Source of the DNA: Oscillospiraceae bacterium UBA3851 | GTDB lineage: Bacteria; Bacillota; Clostridia; Oscillospirales; Oscillospiraceae | Direction of reading: 5' to 3' | DNA: 46,452 nucleotides | Assembly (NCBI GenBank): GCA_002392625.1 | Contig: DGHJ01000001.1 | Location: forward strand, 1-46,452 | In this document: positions 1 to 7,383 of the stretch, piece after piece | Layout of the letters: each line of letters starts with the position of its first letter | How positions within the stretch are numbered: the stretch's first letter is position 1 | The notes under the pieces: model-generated | Databases searched by the model: none | What the model saw: only the letters and a program-made list of their open reading frames with translations | What the model was told of the DNA's origin: nothing | Made by a program: the position numbers and the translations under genes

Positions 1-816
1 CAGTGGTGTATCGCGGCCGTGCCCGGCGCGGCCTGGGCCAAGAAGGTCTTCCCCGGCCTTAAAAAGAATCAGGCCATCGAAAAGCTCTGGGAGGCAATCC
101 TCTTCACTTCTCGCGCCGACGGCGAGGATCCCATCGCCGCCTGGGAGGCCCATAACAAGGATCTGCATGATCGCTGCGAATATCTGAACAGCCTGGGCAT
201 AGCCGAGCTGCGCTACCGGGGCGACAACGGCACGAACCTGACCGTCGGCATGATCCCCGAGGGGACCTTCCTCGGCGGCCAGGAGACCACGATCGCAGGT
301 CTGCCCTTTGACGCCAATATCCCCAGCGAGGAGTGCTACACCTCTCCCATGCGAGGCAAGGCCGAGGGCATCGTCTACGCCACCAAGCCCCTCAGCTACA
401 ACGGCGAGCTGATCGAGAACTTCTCCGTCCGCTTCGAGGGCGGCAAGGCCGTGGAGGTCAAGGCCGAGAAGAACCAGGCCCTGCTGGAGCAGATGATCGC
501 CATGGACGAAGGCGCCGCCTATCTGGGCGAGTGCGCCTTGGTGCCCGTGAATTCCCCCATCTCCGAGTCCGGCATTCTCTTCTGGGATACCCTCTTCGAC
601 GAGAACGCCGCCTGCCACCTGGCTCTGGGCATGGGCTTCACCAACACGATCCGCGGTTTTGAGAGCAAGACTATCGATGAGTGCCGGGCGATGGGAATTA
701 ACGACTCCATGGAGCACAACGATTTCATGATCGGCTACGAAGGCCTGGACATCGACGCGGTAACCCACGACGGTAAGACCGTTCCCATCTTCCGCAGGGG
801 AAAGTGGGCGTTCTGA
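1..816 (+). CDS. M29 family aminopeptidase, C-terminal part (5' end outside window)
   Basis: The frame is open from base 1 (QWCIAAVPGAAWAKKVFPGL), so the gene begins before the window and 271 residues remain of a family usually about 400 long. The text matches the thermophilic-aminopeptidase (M29, AmpS/PepS) family, which are cytoplasmic dimetallic enzymes that release N-terminal residues from peptides. Visible family signatures are the SPISESGILFWDTLFDENA stretch, the HLALG motif with a metal-ligand His, and HNDFMIG near the end, which carries the last His/Asp ligand pair. A GTG at 19 could be mistaken for a start, but homology clearly continues upstream. The gene ends at a TGA 106 bases before the next start. 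Family assignment is firm; substrate preference cannot be read. Confidence 0.9.
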   Translation, partial: QWCIAAVPGAAWAKKVFPGLKKNQAIEKLWEAILFTSRADGEDPIAAWEAHNKDLHDRCEYLNSLGIAELRYRGDNGTNLTVGMIPEGTFLGGQETTIAGLPFDANIPSEECYTSPMRGKAEGIVYATKPLSYNGELIENFSVRFEGGKAVEVKAEKNQALLEQMIAMDEGAAYLGECALVPVNSPISESGILFWDTLFDENAACHLALGMGFTNTIRGFESKTIDECRAMGINDSMEHNDFMIGYEGLDIDAVTHDGKTVPIFRRGKWAF

Positions 817-922
817 GCCCGCCTGTAGCGCCGGCAATCTGCCGGCCACGCTTTCCCCGCAAAGACAGGGAAATGCAAAATGCAGAATGCAGGAATATGA
901 ACCAAGAGGAGGAGTGGAGCAA

Positions 923-1267
923 ATGCGTGTTACACGAGAATTCGACGAGTTAAAGTTCTTTGCGGATGTGAAGAAAAGACCCGGTGTGTATTTTGGGAAT
1001 CCGTCTTTACTATCTTTGCGGGATCAGTTGTCTGGCATGGAGTATGCCTCTTCCTTTTACACTGATGAAACGCCGCTGCGATATTTCCGAGCCTTTGTGA
1101 CGTGGTATCAGAATGAAAAGATTGAAGACCAGAACGGATATGCCTGTTGGTGGAATCATCTGTTATATATCTGCGGCAATGATGATCGCTATGCTTTTGA
1201 GCGCTTCTTTGTCACATTTGAACGATATTTACATGAGGTGCACCACATAGGCCTTCCTCTTATGTGA
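923..1267 (+). CDS. small hypothetical protein
   Basis: This is a 114-residue soluble protein that I do not recognise with certainty. The ATG at 923 is chosen because an AGGAGGAG ribosome site (908-914) sits just upstream; an in-frame ATG at 887 lacks one. The N-terminal text FFADVKKRPGVYFGNPSL recalls small Firmicutes proteins sharing a 'KRPGxYxG-SL' motif, some of which occur next to toxins as immunity-like proteins, but no toxin is adjacent here. The protein is rich in Tyr, Phe and Trp. Its base composition is visibly lower in GC than that of the aminopeptidase before it. It is followed by a strong hairpin terminator at 1355-1390, so it is probably monocistronic. Function unknown. Confidence 0.6.
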   Translation: MRVTREFDELKFFADVKKRPGVYFGNPSLLSLRDQLSGMEYASSFYTDETPLRYFRAFVTWYQNEKIEDQNGYACWWNHLLYICGNDDRYAFERFFVTFERYLHEVHHIGLPLM

Positions 1268-1354
1268 CCGCTTCTGCTTTTCTGCACACCGTGAATGTCT
1301 TTTGGGCGTTCTTTCTTTGGATTGGTGTCCTTTTGCGCGCTCTTTCACATCAAA

Positions 1355-1390
1355 GAAACCTCTTTTGTCTACCGGGACAAAAGAGGTTTC
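1355..1390 (+). terminator. rho-independent terminator, repeat copy 1
   Basis: A perfect 15-bp stem (GAAACCTCTTTTGTC with GACAAAAGAGGTTTC) encloses a 6-base loop and is followed by TTCTTGCATTTT. It lies between the 923-1267 gene and the promoter at 1432. Near-identical hairpins recur at 3368-3404 and, interrupted, at 4006-4127. The conserved sequence extends roughly 40 bases upstream of the stem, so this is a repeated element as well as a terminator. Confidence 0.85.
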
Positions 1391-1431
1391 TTCTTGCATT
1401 TTGGGCGAAAAACGATCTGTGAAAAAAATAC

Positions 1432-1458
1432 TTGACAAATCCGGGGATCCGTTATAAT
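1432..1458 (+). promoter_or_regulatory. sigma-A type promoter of the flavin reductase operon
   Basis: A consensus -35 box TTGACA (1432-1437) is followed by TATAATATAA (1453-1462). The spacing is 15 bases to TATAAT or 17 to the overlapping TAATAT. The -10 region runs straight into the palindrome at 1458-1487, which would place a bound repressor across the start site. Confidence 0.8.
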
Positions 1459-1487
1459 ATAAACACGTTAATGTAAACGCGTTTATA
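1458..1487 (+). promoter_or_regulatory. palindromic operator, likely bound by the TetR at 2671-3270
   Basis: The half-site TATAAACACGTTA (1458-1470) and the half-site AAACGCGTTTATA (1475-1487) are inverted repeats matching at 11 of 13 positions. The element overlaps the -10 box and the expected transcription start, the usual position of a TetR-family operator. The only regulator in the operon is the TetR gene at its 3' end, so autoregulation is the simplest reading. Binding is inferred. Confidence 0.7.
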
Positions 1488-1516
1488 AAACAAAAGGAAA
1501 GGCGGATTCGACAAGA

Positions 1517-2023
1517 ATGATACTGATCGTAAATACCACCACAGACGCATCCGTAACGGATGATCTGAAAAATTCCCTGGCAGGCCGCGGGGCCGACTTT
1601 GAGATCATCGAGGCCGGAGGTCTTCGGATCAGTCCCTGCATCGGCTGCAATCACTGCTGGCTGAAAACCCCCGGGGAATGCTCGATCAAGGATGATTTTG
1701 AAAGGATCCTGAAAAAGATCGTGCACGCGGACCAGATGTGGGTCATTTCGGACACGGCCCTCGGGTTCCTGGACCATAAAGGAAAGAACGTCTATGACAG
1801 GATGCTTCCGATCCTGACGATGTATCTGACGTTTTACAAAGGGCAGCTGCGGCACGTGCCGCGATATGAGAAACTGCCCGACGTTGGACTGATCTGTCTC
1901 GGAAGCGTTGAAAAAGCGTATTTGAAGCGATGGAGCGAAAGAGCCGCCCTGAACTTCATGCGGAAGTCCCTGGGCGTGTTTGAAAGAGGCGAAATGAAGG
2001 AGGCGGTATCATGCATGTGCTGA
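1517..2023 (+). CDS. flavodoxin-fold NAD(P)H-dependent oxidoreductase (iron-sulfur flavoprotein-like)
   Basis: A 168-residue protein of the NADPH-dependent FMN reductase / iron-sulfur flavoprotein superfamily. After a first beta strand (MILIVNTTTD) it carries the CIGCNHCW...C cluster around residues 42-60 followed by KDDFERI. This is the compact Cys motif typical of Isf-like flavoproteins, which can hold an Fe-S cluster or act in redox chemistry. The classic 'GSPR' phosphate loop is absent here but present in the partner gene, whose start lies 13 bases inside this gene's end, suggesting translational coupling and perhaps a heteromer. Transcription is likely driven by the promoter at 1432 and repressed by the downstream TetR. 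The substrate (quinone, nitro or azo compound) cannot be told. Confidence 0.75.
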   Translation: MILIVNTTTDASVTDDLKNSLAGRGADFEIIEAGGLRISPCIGCNHCWLKTPGECSIKDDFERILKKIVHADQMWVISDTALGFLDHKGKNVYDRMLPILTMYLTFYKGQLRHVPRYEKLPDVGLICLGSVEKAYLKRWSERAALNFMRKSLGVFERGEMKEAVSCMC

Positions 2024-2658
2024 TCATAAACGGAAGCCCGCGGGTCAAAAAATACAGCAACACGAATTATATCCTGGTAAAATTCACCGAAGGCCTGCGT
2101 GAAAACGGCGCCTCCTTTGAGCAGTACGAGATCTCCGACAGAGGATCCTGGGATCAGATCCGGCAGGCCTTTGACCGGAACACCGTCATTTTGATCGCGC
2201 TTCCCCTCTACGTGGAGTGCATCCCGGGGCTTCTGATGGAGTTCCTTGAGACTCTCACACCCAAAAGCGACGGATCGAAGATGGCGTTCCTCCTGCAGGG
2301 CGGATTTATGGAAGGTGTACAGCTTCGCTGCGGAGAGGCCTATCTTAAGATCTTGGCGGGCAAACTCGGATGCGCGTACATGGGAACGCTCGTAAAGGGC
2401 GACAACTTCATGATCCGTTTCTTTGAAGGAGAATGGCGGGAAAAAGTCACCGACCCATATGCGGACATGGGCCGGGAATATGCTCTTAACGGAGATTTCA
2501 ATTCCAAAGCGTGCAAAAAGTTCACGGGACACGAGAAATTCCCTCTCCCCGTGCGTATCTACGTCGGGCACATATTGAAGACACAGGCCGCAAAAGGCTT
2601 TGAACAGATAGCGGCGGCGTTTGAATGTGACAAGCCGCTCGACTTCAAACCGTATTAA
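2011..2658 (+). CDS. flavodoxin-fold NAD(P)H-dependent oxidoreductase
   Basis: A 215-residue flavodoxin-like protein. The N-terminus MHVLIINGSPRVKKYSNTNY carries the GSPR...SNT FMN-phosphate-binding loop characteristic of NAD(P)H:FMN/quinone reductases, and ALPLYVECIPGLLMEFLETL matches the second flavin-contact region. The C-terminal part (KSKACKKFTGHEKFPLPVRIYV-type text) looks like an extension specific to a subfamily. It overlaps the preceding flavoprotein by 13 bases and ends 12 bases before the TetR gene. The pair resembles two-subunit or tandem reductases induced by electrophiles or xenobiotics, but that role is inferred from the TetR context only. Confidence 0.75.
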   Translation: MHVLIINGSPRVKKYSNTNYILVKFTEGLRENGASFEQYEISDRGSWDQIRQAFDRNTVILIALPLYVECIPGLLMEFLETLTPKSDGSKMAFLLQGGFMEGVQLRCGEAYLKILAGKLGCAYMGTLVKGDNFMIRFFEGEWREKVTDPYADMGREYALNGDFNSKACKKFTGHEKFPLPVRIYVGHILKTQAAKGFEQIAAAFECDKPLDFKPY

Positions 2659-2670
2659 CAGGAGGCCGAT

Positions 2671-3270
2671 ATGGGCAGAAAAGTTCGGATCACGCGGGAG
2701 ATGATCCTGCAGGCTGCCTATGAGATTCTGGACGAAGCCGGGATCGGGGCTGTCGGGATCAAGGCGATCGCATCAAGGCTCGGCTGCTCGACGCAGCCCG
2801 TTTCCTGGGTTTTCGGCAGCATGAAGGAACTGAAAAAGGAGTTGTTCCGATATGCGAACGCGAGGGCTTTTGCAGGGCTCCCGGAGCAGATGACCGGAAG
2901 AAACGCCATCGACGCCTTCTTTGCTTCCGGAGTCTATTATCTTTCCATCGCCTGTGAGCACCCGAATGTATTTCGCTTCATCACTGTGGACGACCCGATG
3001 GATACCATCGGGGAGCCGGTGCGGGACAACAAAAGCATCTTTTCGTTTGAATTCGACGCCGACGCGGCAAATCTGCTTGCCGGGGAATATGACGTCCCGC
3101 CCGAGACGATCGGCAATACTGTGAAGGATATCGTGATCTACACCCACGGCCTGGCGGTCATGATGATGCACGACAGTTACAGGCTGCCGAAGGAAAACGC
3201 CTTTAAAATGGTCTATGACGTGGGCGAGAAACTGCTTCACTCGATCGGAATAGATAAAATCAGTACTTAA
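2671..3270 (+). CDS. TetR/AcrR family transcriptional regulator
   Basis: A 199-residue regulator preceded by an AGGAGG-like site (2659-2665). The N-terminus holds the TetR helix-turn-helix: ITREMILQAAYEILDEAGI, then GIKAIASRLGCSTQPVSWVF, where the recognition helix is slightly divergent (QPVSWVFGS instead of the common LYxHF). The rest is all-helical ligand-binding domain. It is the last gene of the flavoprotein operon and probably binds the palindrome at 1458-1487 in front of it. The inducer is unknown. A terminator-like repeat follows at 3368. Confidence 0.85.
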   Translation: MGRKVRITREMILQAAYEILDEAGIGAVGIKAIASRLGCSTQPVSWVFGSMKELKKELFRYANARAFAGLPEQMTGRNAIDAFFASGVYYLSIACEHPNVFRFITVDDPMDTIGEPVRDNKSIFSFEFDADAANLLAGEYDVPPETIGNTVKDIVIYTHGLAVMMMHDSYRLPKENAFKMVYDVGEKLLHSIGIDKIST

Positions 3271-3367
3271 ATATACAAGGTCAAAGATGCGATCTATGTT
3301 GTACTGGTATACTTTTAGGCCTTCTTTCTATGCTTTGGTGTACGTTTGCGCACTCTTTCCCATGAAA

Positions 3368-3404
3368 GAAACCTCTTTTGTCTACCGGGGCAAAAGAGGT
3401 TTTT
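3368..3404 (+). terminator. rho-independent terminator, repeat copy 2
   Basis: The left arm GAAACCTCTTTTGTC (3368-3382) and the right arm GGCAAAAGAGGTTTTT form nearly the same stem as at 1355-1390, followed by a T-rich tail. It ends the TetR operon and abuts the promoter at 3409. The 40 bases upstream also resemble those of copy 1. Confidence 0.8.
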
Positions 3405-3408
3405 ATTG

Positions 3409-3437
3409 TTGTACATCGGAGTCAAACATAGTATAAT
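3409..3437 (+). promoter_or_regulatory. promoter of the GNAT gene at 3474
   Basis: TTGTAC (3409-3414), a 17-base spacer and TATAAT (3432-3437), 36 bases before the ATG. The -35 box begins right after the terminator T-tract. Confidence 0.75.
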
Positions 3438-3473
3438 TATCTTAACAAATCGGTATTTGCAGGTGAGTTGATT

Positions 3474-3920
3474 ATGGTTTTTTTAGATACGGATTTTCTG
3501 GAAAGCAACGAAATCAAGCTGCTCTTGGAACGGAAAGCGGAAGCCGATCCCGTGAGAAACTGGGTTCCCGCATATCATTTTATGATTTGCGATAAGCAAG
3601 GGAACGGTATGGGGCAATGCGATTTGAGAATCGGATATAATGACGGCCTTTATTACGGAGGCCATATTGGTTACAGCATCAATGAAGAATACCGTGGTCA
3701 CCATTATGCAGCAAAAGCATGTATGCTGTTGTTTGAACTTGCCAAGAGGCATGGAATGGATCATCTGTATATTACTTGCGATCCGGATAACTGGCCTTCA
3801 AGGAAAACCCTTGAATACCTGAAAGGTGAATTATTGGAAATCGCAGAATTGCCTGAAGATAACGACATGAGGGTCAACGATGGCGATACCGAAAAATGTA
3901 TTTTTAGGTTTGATCTATAA
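3474..3920 (+). CDS. GNAT family N-acetyltransferase
   Basis: A 148-residue acetyltransferase of the GNAT fold, which moves acetyl from acetyl-CoA to an amine. The core is visible: GHIGYSINEEYRGHHYAAKA, where the EYRGHHYA segment is the pyrophosphate-binding R/Q-x-x-G-x-G/A loop (atypical His-His), followed by ITCDPDNWPSRKTLEYL, the usual 'N.pS...le' strand-helix. ATG 3474 is preferred over TTG 3468 because AGGTGAG (3461-3467) gives good spacing. It is monocistronic: its own promoter lies at 3409 and the next gene has another. AT-rich relative to the rest of the window. Substrate unknown. Confidence 0.8.
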   Translation: MVFLDTDFLESNEIKLLLERKAEADPVRNWVPAYHFMICDKQGNGMGQCDLRIGYNDGLYYGGHIGYSINEEYRGHHYAAKACMLLFELAKRHGMDHLYITCDPDNWPSRKTLEYLKGELLEIAELPEDNDMRVNDGDTEKCIFRFDL

Positions 3921-4005
3921 ATTCCCGTTTACCGGGATAACAGCGTTACGTTTGTGTGTTTTTACCTCAAAAAATGTACGTTTGTACGCTCTTACACAAC
4001 AAAGA

Positions 4006-4127
4006 AACCTCTTTTGTCGTTCGGCAGGGTTTTTATCGTTGCGGTTACCAACAAGAATGACTCATTTGTTTTCAGAGAAAAGGACATTTTTGAATGATGT
4101 TTGTCCTGACAGGCAAAAGAGGTTTTC
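4006..4127 (+). repeat. terminator repeat copy 3, arms split by about 90 bases
   Basis: The left arm GAAACCTCTTTTGTC (4006-4020) is identical to copies 1 and 2, but the matching arm GGCAAAAGAGGTTTTC occurs only at 4112-4127. The 91 bases between replace the normal 6-base loop and start with GTTCGGCAGGGTTTTTATCG, itself like the tail of a second broken copy. The 45 bases before the left arm also align with the upstream parts of copies 1 and 2. This looks like an element that was duplicated and rearranged. The rest of 3921-4194 holds only this repeat and the promoter at 4131. Confidence 0.65.
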
Positions 4128-4130
4128 TTG

Positions 4131-4159
4131 TTGTTTTTTGCGGCTGATGATCATATAAT
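4131..4159 (+). promoter_or_regulatory. promoter of the GNAT gene at 4195
   Basis: TTGTTT (4131-4136), a 17-base spacer and TATAAT (4154-4159), 35 bases before the ATG. The arrangement is the same as at 3409 and 4781: a repeat hairpin or its remnant, then a promoter. Confidence 0.65.
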
Positions 4160-4194
4160 TACCTCAATAATCGGGACGGACAGGGGGCGTAATC

Positions 4195-4734
4195 ATGCTG
4201 GAACTGAAAAGATTGACTTTGAATGATGGAATGGACATTTACAACATGCTTCAGGAAATCCCGAAAGAAGAAAACGGATTGATGAACGGAGCAAAGGGCC
4301 TTTCTTTCTCCGAGTTCAAAAAATGGCTGGCAAAGCAATATCAATTGTCTGTGCAGGAAGGGGTGAAGGACGGATGGAAAGTCCCATCCACCACATTCTG
4401 GCTCTTTGCGGACGGTACGCCTGTCGGCTTTGGCAAAGTAAGACATTGCCTGACCGACGCATTGCGCAGAGAAGGCGGAAACATTGGGTGTGCCATTGCC
4501 CCGCGATTCCGCGGAAAAGGATACGGTAATGCAATACTTCGGCTGCTGCTTGAACAGGCGAATGAGATTGGTGTTCAAAAAGCGTTGGTAACGATCCGTA
4601 CAGATAACGTACCTTCTCAAGCTGCCGCACTGGCTAACGGAGGCGTTATTACAGATAAAACGGATGAGAGATTATATATCTGGATCGATACCGATGAAGC
4701 GCGGCGGTCACGTTCTTCTTTTCCTGAGGCATGA
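4195..4734 (+). CDS. GNAT family N-acetyltransferase (COG3981-like)
   Basis: A 179-residue GNAT protein. It opens with LELKRLTLNDGMDIYNMLQEI, then DGTPVGFGKVRHCLTDALRREGGNIGCAIAPR, RFRGKGYGNAILRLLLEQA (acetyl-CoA loop RGKGYG) and IRTDNVPSQAAALANGG (the conserved 'N..S.....~nGG' element). This order matches predicted acetyltransferases of the COG3981 type. It is transcribed from its own promoter. The substrate cannot be inferred; such singletons are often antibiotic- or metabolite-modifying enzymes. Confidence 0.8.
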   Translation: MLELKRLTLNDGMDIYNMLQEIPKEENGLMNGAKGLSFSEFKKWLAKQYQLSVQEGVKDGWKVPSTTFWLFADGTPVGFGKVRHCLTDALRREGGNIGCAIAPRFRGKGYGNAILRLLLEQANEIGVQKALVTIRTDNVPSQAAALANGGVITDKTDERLYIWIDTDEARRSRSSFPEA

Positions 4735-4780
4735 TGTTTTTTGATTTACTGCGGTCTATCAGCACAAGTGAGGTTTCTTG

Positions 4781-4809
4781 TTGCCCTTATACGGCAGCCG
4801 TGGTATAAT
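4781..4809 (+). promoter_or_regulatory. promoter of the Nudix/GNAT/luxS group
   Basis: TTGCCC (4781-4786), a 17-base spacer and TATAAT (4804-4809), 48 bases before the GTG at 4858. The sequence just upstream (AGTGAGGTTTCTTGTTG) looks like one more decayed arm of the terminator repeat. Confidence 0.7.
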
Positions 4810-4857
4810 TAATCCGGGTATTCTGGGTTTTGCCCGGTGGAGAGGATGATTTGACCC

Positions 4858-5268
4858 GTGATCCGAGAAAAGAGCTGCGGCGCTGTGATCTATACGATAC
4901 GGGACGGACGGCGCCTTTACCTGGTCGAGCTGATGCAGAAAGGCCATCGCTCCATCTGCAAGGGACACGTGGAGAAGAATGAGACCGAGCACCAGACGGC
5001 GGCGCGTGAGATCATGGAGGAGACAGGCCTGACGGTGGCGTTCATTGACGGCTTTCGGGAGACCATCGAATACAGCCCCTACCAGGGCTGCATGAAGACG
5101 GTCGTCTTCTTTCTCGCCCGCGCGCAAGGCAGCGACGTAACCGCCCAGGAGGAAGAGGTCAGGGAAATCGAATGGCTGCCCTATCGGGAAGCGCTGGCAG
5201 CGCTGACCTTTGATTCCGACCGGCAGACGGTGCAAAAGGCGGAGGCGTTTTTAAAGGCGCGTTCGTGA
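4858..5268 (+). CDS. Nudix hydrolase
   Basis: A 136-residue Nudix enzyme; the family hydrolyses nucleoside diphosphates linked to another moiety. The Nudix box is complete: G36, E42, R50-E51, E54-E55, G57 (GHVEKNETEHQTAAREIMEE, then TGL). The opening REKSCGAVIYTI and the Leu/Val-rich strand that follows resemble diadenosine-tetraphosphate (Ap4A) hydrolase-like members, so that substrate is plausible but not proven. GTG 4858 is the only workable start: an in-frame ATG at 4846 meets a stop two codons later. It is followed by GNAT and luxS genes without an obvious terminator. Confidence 0.85.
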   Translation: MIREKSCGAVIYTIRDGRRLYLVELMQKGHRSICKGHVEKNETEHQTAAREIMEETGLTVAFIDGFRETIEYSPYQGCMKTVVFFLARAQGSDVTAQEEEVREIEWLPYREALAALTFDSDRQTVQKAEAFLKARS

Positions 5269-5331
5269 TCGGCAGATCGGCGGCGGGGGAGCTGCCCTGC
5301 GGCGGCGGATATGAAACTACGGAGGAGAACC

Positions 5332-5958
5332 ATGATCGTAGATGCGTTTACATTCACCATGAAGGATGGGCGGGAGGCTCTGATCCGCAGCCCGAAGGAG
5401 GAAGATATCCAAGGAATGCTGGACTACCTTAGGCTTTCGGCGGAGGAGACGGAGTTTGTTCTTCGCTATCCGGAGGAGTGCGGCAAGTACACGCCGGAGG
5501 GGGAAAAGACGCTGTTTGACAGAGTCAACGGATCGGACCATGAGGCCATGCTGGTCTGCCTGGTCCAGGGAAAGATCGCCGGAAACTGCCAGATCACGTG
5601 GAGCACGGGCCTCAAAACCAGGCACCGCGCCAACGTTGCCATCGCCCTGCTGCGCGAATACTGGAATCAGGGCATCGGCACGTGTCTTTTTGAGCAATTG
5701 ATACGGATCGCGGAGGCAAACGAAAACATCCTGCAAATGGAACTGGATTTCGTTGAGGGCAACACCCGCGCAAGAGCGCTGTACGAAAAAATGGGCTTTC
5801 GGATCACCGGGGTCAAGCCGAACGCGATCCGACTGAGGGACGGGACGCTGCTCAATGAGTACGCCATGGTCCGGGAGATTTCGCGGCAGACCGTGGGAGG
5901 GACCGTGCCTGTCCAGTATCATCAAACCCGTAAAGACATCCCTGTGGAGAGAACCTAA
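5332..5958 (+). CDS. GNAT family N-acetyltransferase
   Basis: A 208-residue GNAT protein. ATG 5332 is chosen for its GGAGGAGAACC ribosome site; an ATG at 5311 has none. Core elements are IRSPKEEDIQGMLDYLRL, then VAIALLREYWNQGIGTCLFE (acetyl-CoA loop in the form QGIGT), then DFVEGNTRARALYEKMGFRI (the 'N.rA..LYek~GF' motif) and a closing strand with NEYAMVREI. This pattern is the RimI/YhhY-like type. It sits 24 bases before luxS, so co-transcription is likely. The substrate is unknown. The last 25 residues (after the GNAT fold) are poorly conserved in appearance. Confidence 0.85.
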   Translation: MIVDAFTFTMKDGREALIRSPKEEDIQGMLDYLRLSAEETEFVLRYPEECGKYTPEGEKTLFDRVNGSDHEAMLVCLVQGKIAGNCQITWSTGLKTRHRANVAIALLREYWNQGIGTCLFEQLIRIAEANENILQMELDFVEGNTRARALYEKMGFRITGVKPNAIRLRDGTLLNEYAMVREISRQTVGGTVPVQYHQTRKDIPVERT

Positions 5959-5982
5959 AGACAGCATAAAGGAGAGAGAAGA

Positions 5983-6507
5983 ATGGAATTGATACAGAGC
6001 TTTTCCGTAGATCATACGCGCATCGTTCCCGGCATTTTTCTCAGCCGGGAGGATCAGGTGGGCGGCGGCACGGTCACGACATACGATATTCGGCTGAAAC
6101 GGCCCAATCGGGAGCCGGTGATCGACGTGGCTGCGATGCATTCGCTGGAACACATCATAGCCACGTTTCTTCGGAACGATCCGGAATGGAAGGATGAGGT
6201 GATCTATTGGGGGCCGATGGGCTGTCTGACCGGCTTCTACCTCATTCTCAAGGGCAGCCGCGCTCCCCAGGAGATCTTCGACTTGATGCTGCGCGCTTTC
6301 CGATCAGTGCAGGAAGCGCAGGACGTCCCCGGCGCCGCACCCGTCAACTGCGGGCATTACCTGATGCACAACCTGGGTATGGCCAAGTGGTACGCGGAGG
6401 AGTTCGCGGCCTACCTCGAAGCGAACGCAGAGAACCCTGCGATCTTTGCCTATCCGCGGGCGGAGCGGCTTGTTACCGACGACGGACAGCGGTTTTTCGA
6501 TTCGTGA
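5983..6507 (+). CDS. luxS: S-ribosylhomocysteine lyase, AI-2 synthase
   Basis: LuxS splits S-ribosylhomocysteine into homocysteine and DPD, the precursor of autoinducer 2, as part of the activated-methyl cycle. All key residues are visible: metal ligands H53 and H57 in MHSLEHIIATFLRN, with general base E56, C81 in GPMGCLTGFY, and the third ligand C123 in VNCGHYLMHNLGMAKWY. At 174 residues it is slightly longer than the usual 150-160. It follows the GNAT gene closely and is ended by the hairpin at 6533. No pfs/mtnN nucleosidase is nearby. Assignment is firm. Confidence 0.97.
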   Translation: MELIQSFSVDHTRIVPGIFLSREDQVGGGTVTTYDIRLKRPNREPVIDVAAMHSLEHIIATFLRNDPEWKDEVIYWGPMGCLTGFYLILKGSRAPQEIFDLMLRAFRSVQEAQDVPGAAPVNCGHYLMHNLGMAKWYAEEFAAYLEANAENPAIFAYPRAERLVTDDGQRFFDS

Positions 6508-6532
6508 GAATGGCGTTGTCAACTAATAAATC

Positions 6533-6585
6533 AAGGCGTTGCCTTCATTCAGCCCTGCGGGCTGTTTTGAGGCAACGCCTTTTTT
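6533..6585 (+). terminator. luxS terminator
   Basis: AAGGCGTTGCCT (6533-6544) pairs with AGGCAACGCCTT (6570-6581), with an inner CAGCCC/GGGCTG stem, and is followed by TTTTTCTTTC. It lies between luxS and the convergent DUF5684 gene and may serve both strands. Confidence 0.9.
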
Positions 6586-6619
6586 CTTTCCAGATCAAGC
6601 CTGCGCCGACAGGCGAGGG

Positions 6620-7051
6620 TCACAGCTGGGTGTCGTCCTGGGAGGAATAGTCGCCCTCGACGGTCTGGATGGGGCCGCCGATCTTATCCAGGAACTGGCT
6701 GATGGAATCTTCGCCGGGGACAGCATAGGAACCGTCCAGATACTGGGCGGACCCGAAGCCGAGGATGGCGTAAAAGACCGGGGGCACGAACGCCATGCCC
6801 ACGCCGAAGCCGGTGGACCGGTTGAAGCGATGGGCCAGCTCCACGTTGTAGCGGACCAGCACAACGATGCCGTACACGGGGATCAGCAGCATCAGAAACC
6901 GCATGGGGGTGCCATACAGGATGCCGAAGAGCGTGTAGAGATTGTAGCCGGGGATGATGCCCTCCCAGCCGCGGCGGCCCATTTTCTGGTACACACGCCA
7001 CGACGCTGCGAGAAGGACCACGACGTAGATCAACTCAAAAACATATTTCAT
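6620..7051 (-). CDS. DUF5684-type small membrane protein
   Basis: This is the only convincing minus-strand gene. Its 143 residues contain several hydrophobic segments (about 3-18, 30-50, 53-70 and 85-103) and the signature KMGRRGWEGIIPGYNLYTLF, the 'G..gW...IP.yN.y.l' motif of DUF5684, a family annotated as signal-peptidase-I-like or simply unknown. The C-terminal 40 residues are soluble and acidic. A good ribosome site (AGGGAGGAATC on the minus strand) precedes the ATG at 7051. It is transcribed away from the TetR and toxin-system operon and shares the intergenic region 7052-7446 with it. Function unknown. Confidence 0.8.
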   Translation of the reverse strand: MKYVFELIYVVVLLAASWRVYQKMGRRGWEGIIPGYNLYTLFGILYGTPMRFLMLLIPVYGIVVLVRYNVELAHRFNRSTGFGVGMAFVPPVFYAILGFGSAQYLDGSYAVPGEDSISQFLDKIGGPIQTVEGDYSSQDDTQL

Positions 7052-7302
7052 GTTGATTCCTCCCTCAATGTTCGTTTTGATATACTTCTTTGGGGGGCGG
7101 AGGGGAGCGGGCGGGGCCGCGCCCCTCCGCCCGCCTATAATGTATCACAGTTTTCACCCGGATGCAATCCTGTATCCACGTTTTTTTACCGAAGACGGCC
7201 GATTATTTCCCGTTATTCGGAGGAGAGGCGGCACCGGAAGAAGACGGCTGTGCCGGAGGGGAAAGCGGGCTGGAGAAAGTTGCCGCTTCGGGTCGAAAAA
7301 CC

Positions 7303-7331
7303 TTGCTTTTTGTCAATGCGAATGGTAAAAT
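7303..7331 (+). promoter_or_regulatory. probable promoter of the TetR-led long operon
   Basis: TTGCTT (7303-7308), a 17-base spacer and TAAAAT (7326-7331) lie 115 bases before the TetR start. No other convincing promoter was seen before 24.6 kb, so this may drive the entire 7.4-24.5 kb operon. The box match is moderate. Confidence 0.5.
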
Positions 7332-7383
7332 AAACGAAAGCCGCAGCGCGTCGGCAGTGCGCGGCTGTTCATTTTGCCAACGA

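Noticed and set aside
817..885. GCCGGC-AATCT-GCCGGC hairpin after the aminopeptidase as terminator
   Set aside because: The stem is only 6 bp and no T tract follows; too weak to annotate.
6539..7333. + strand open frame through the DUF5684 gene
   Set aside because: Begins in the luxS terminator and runs antisense to a membrane protein with a clear signature and ribosome site.
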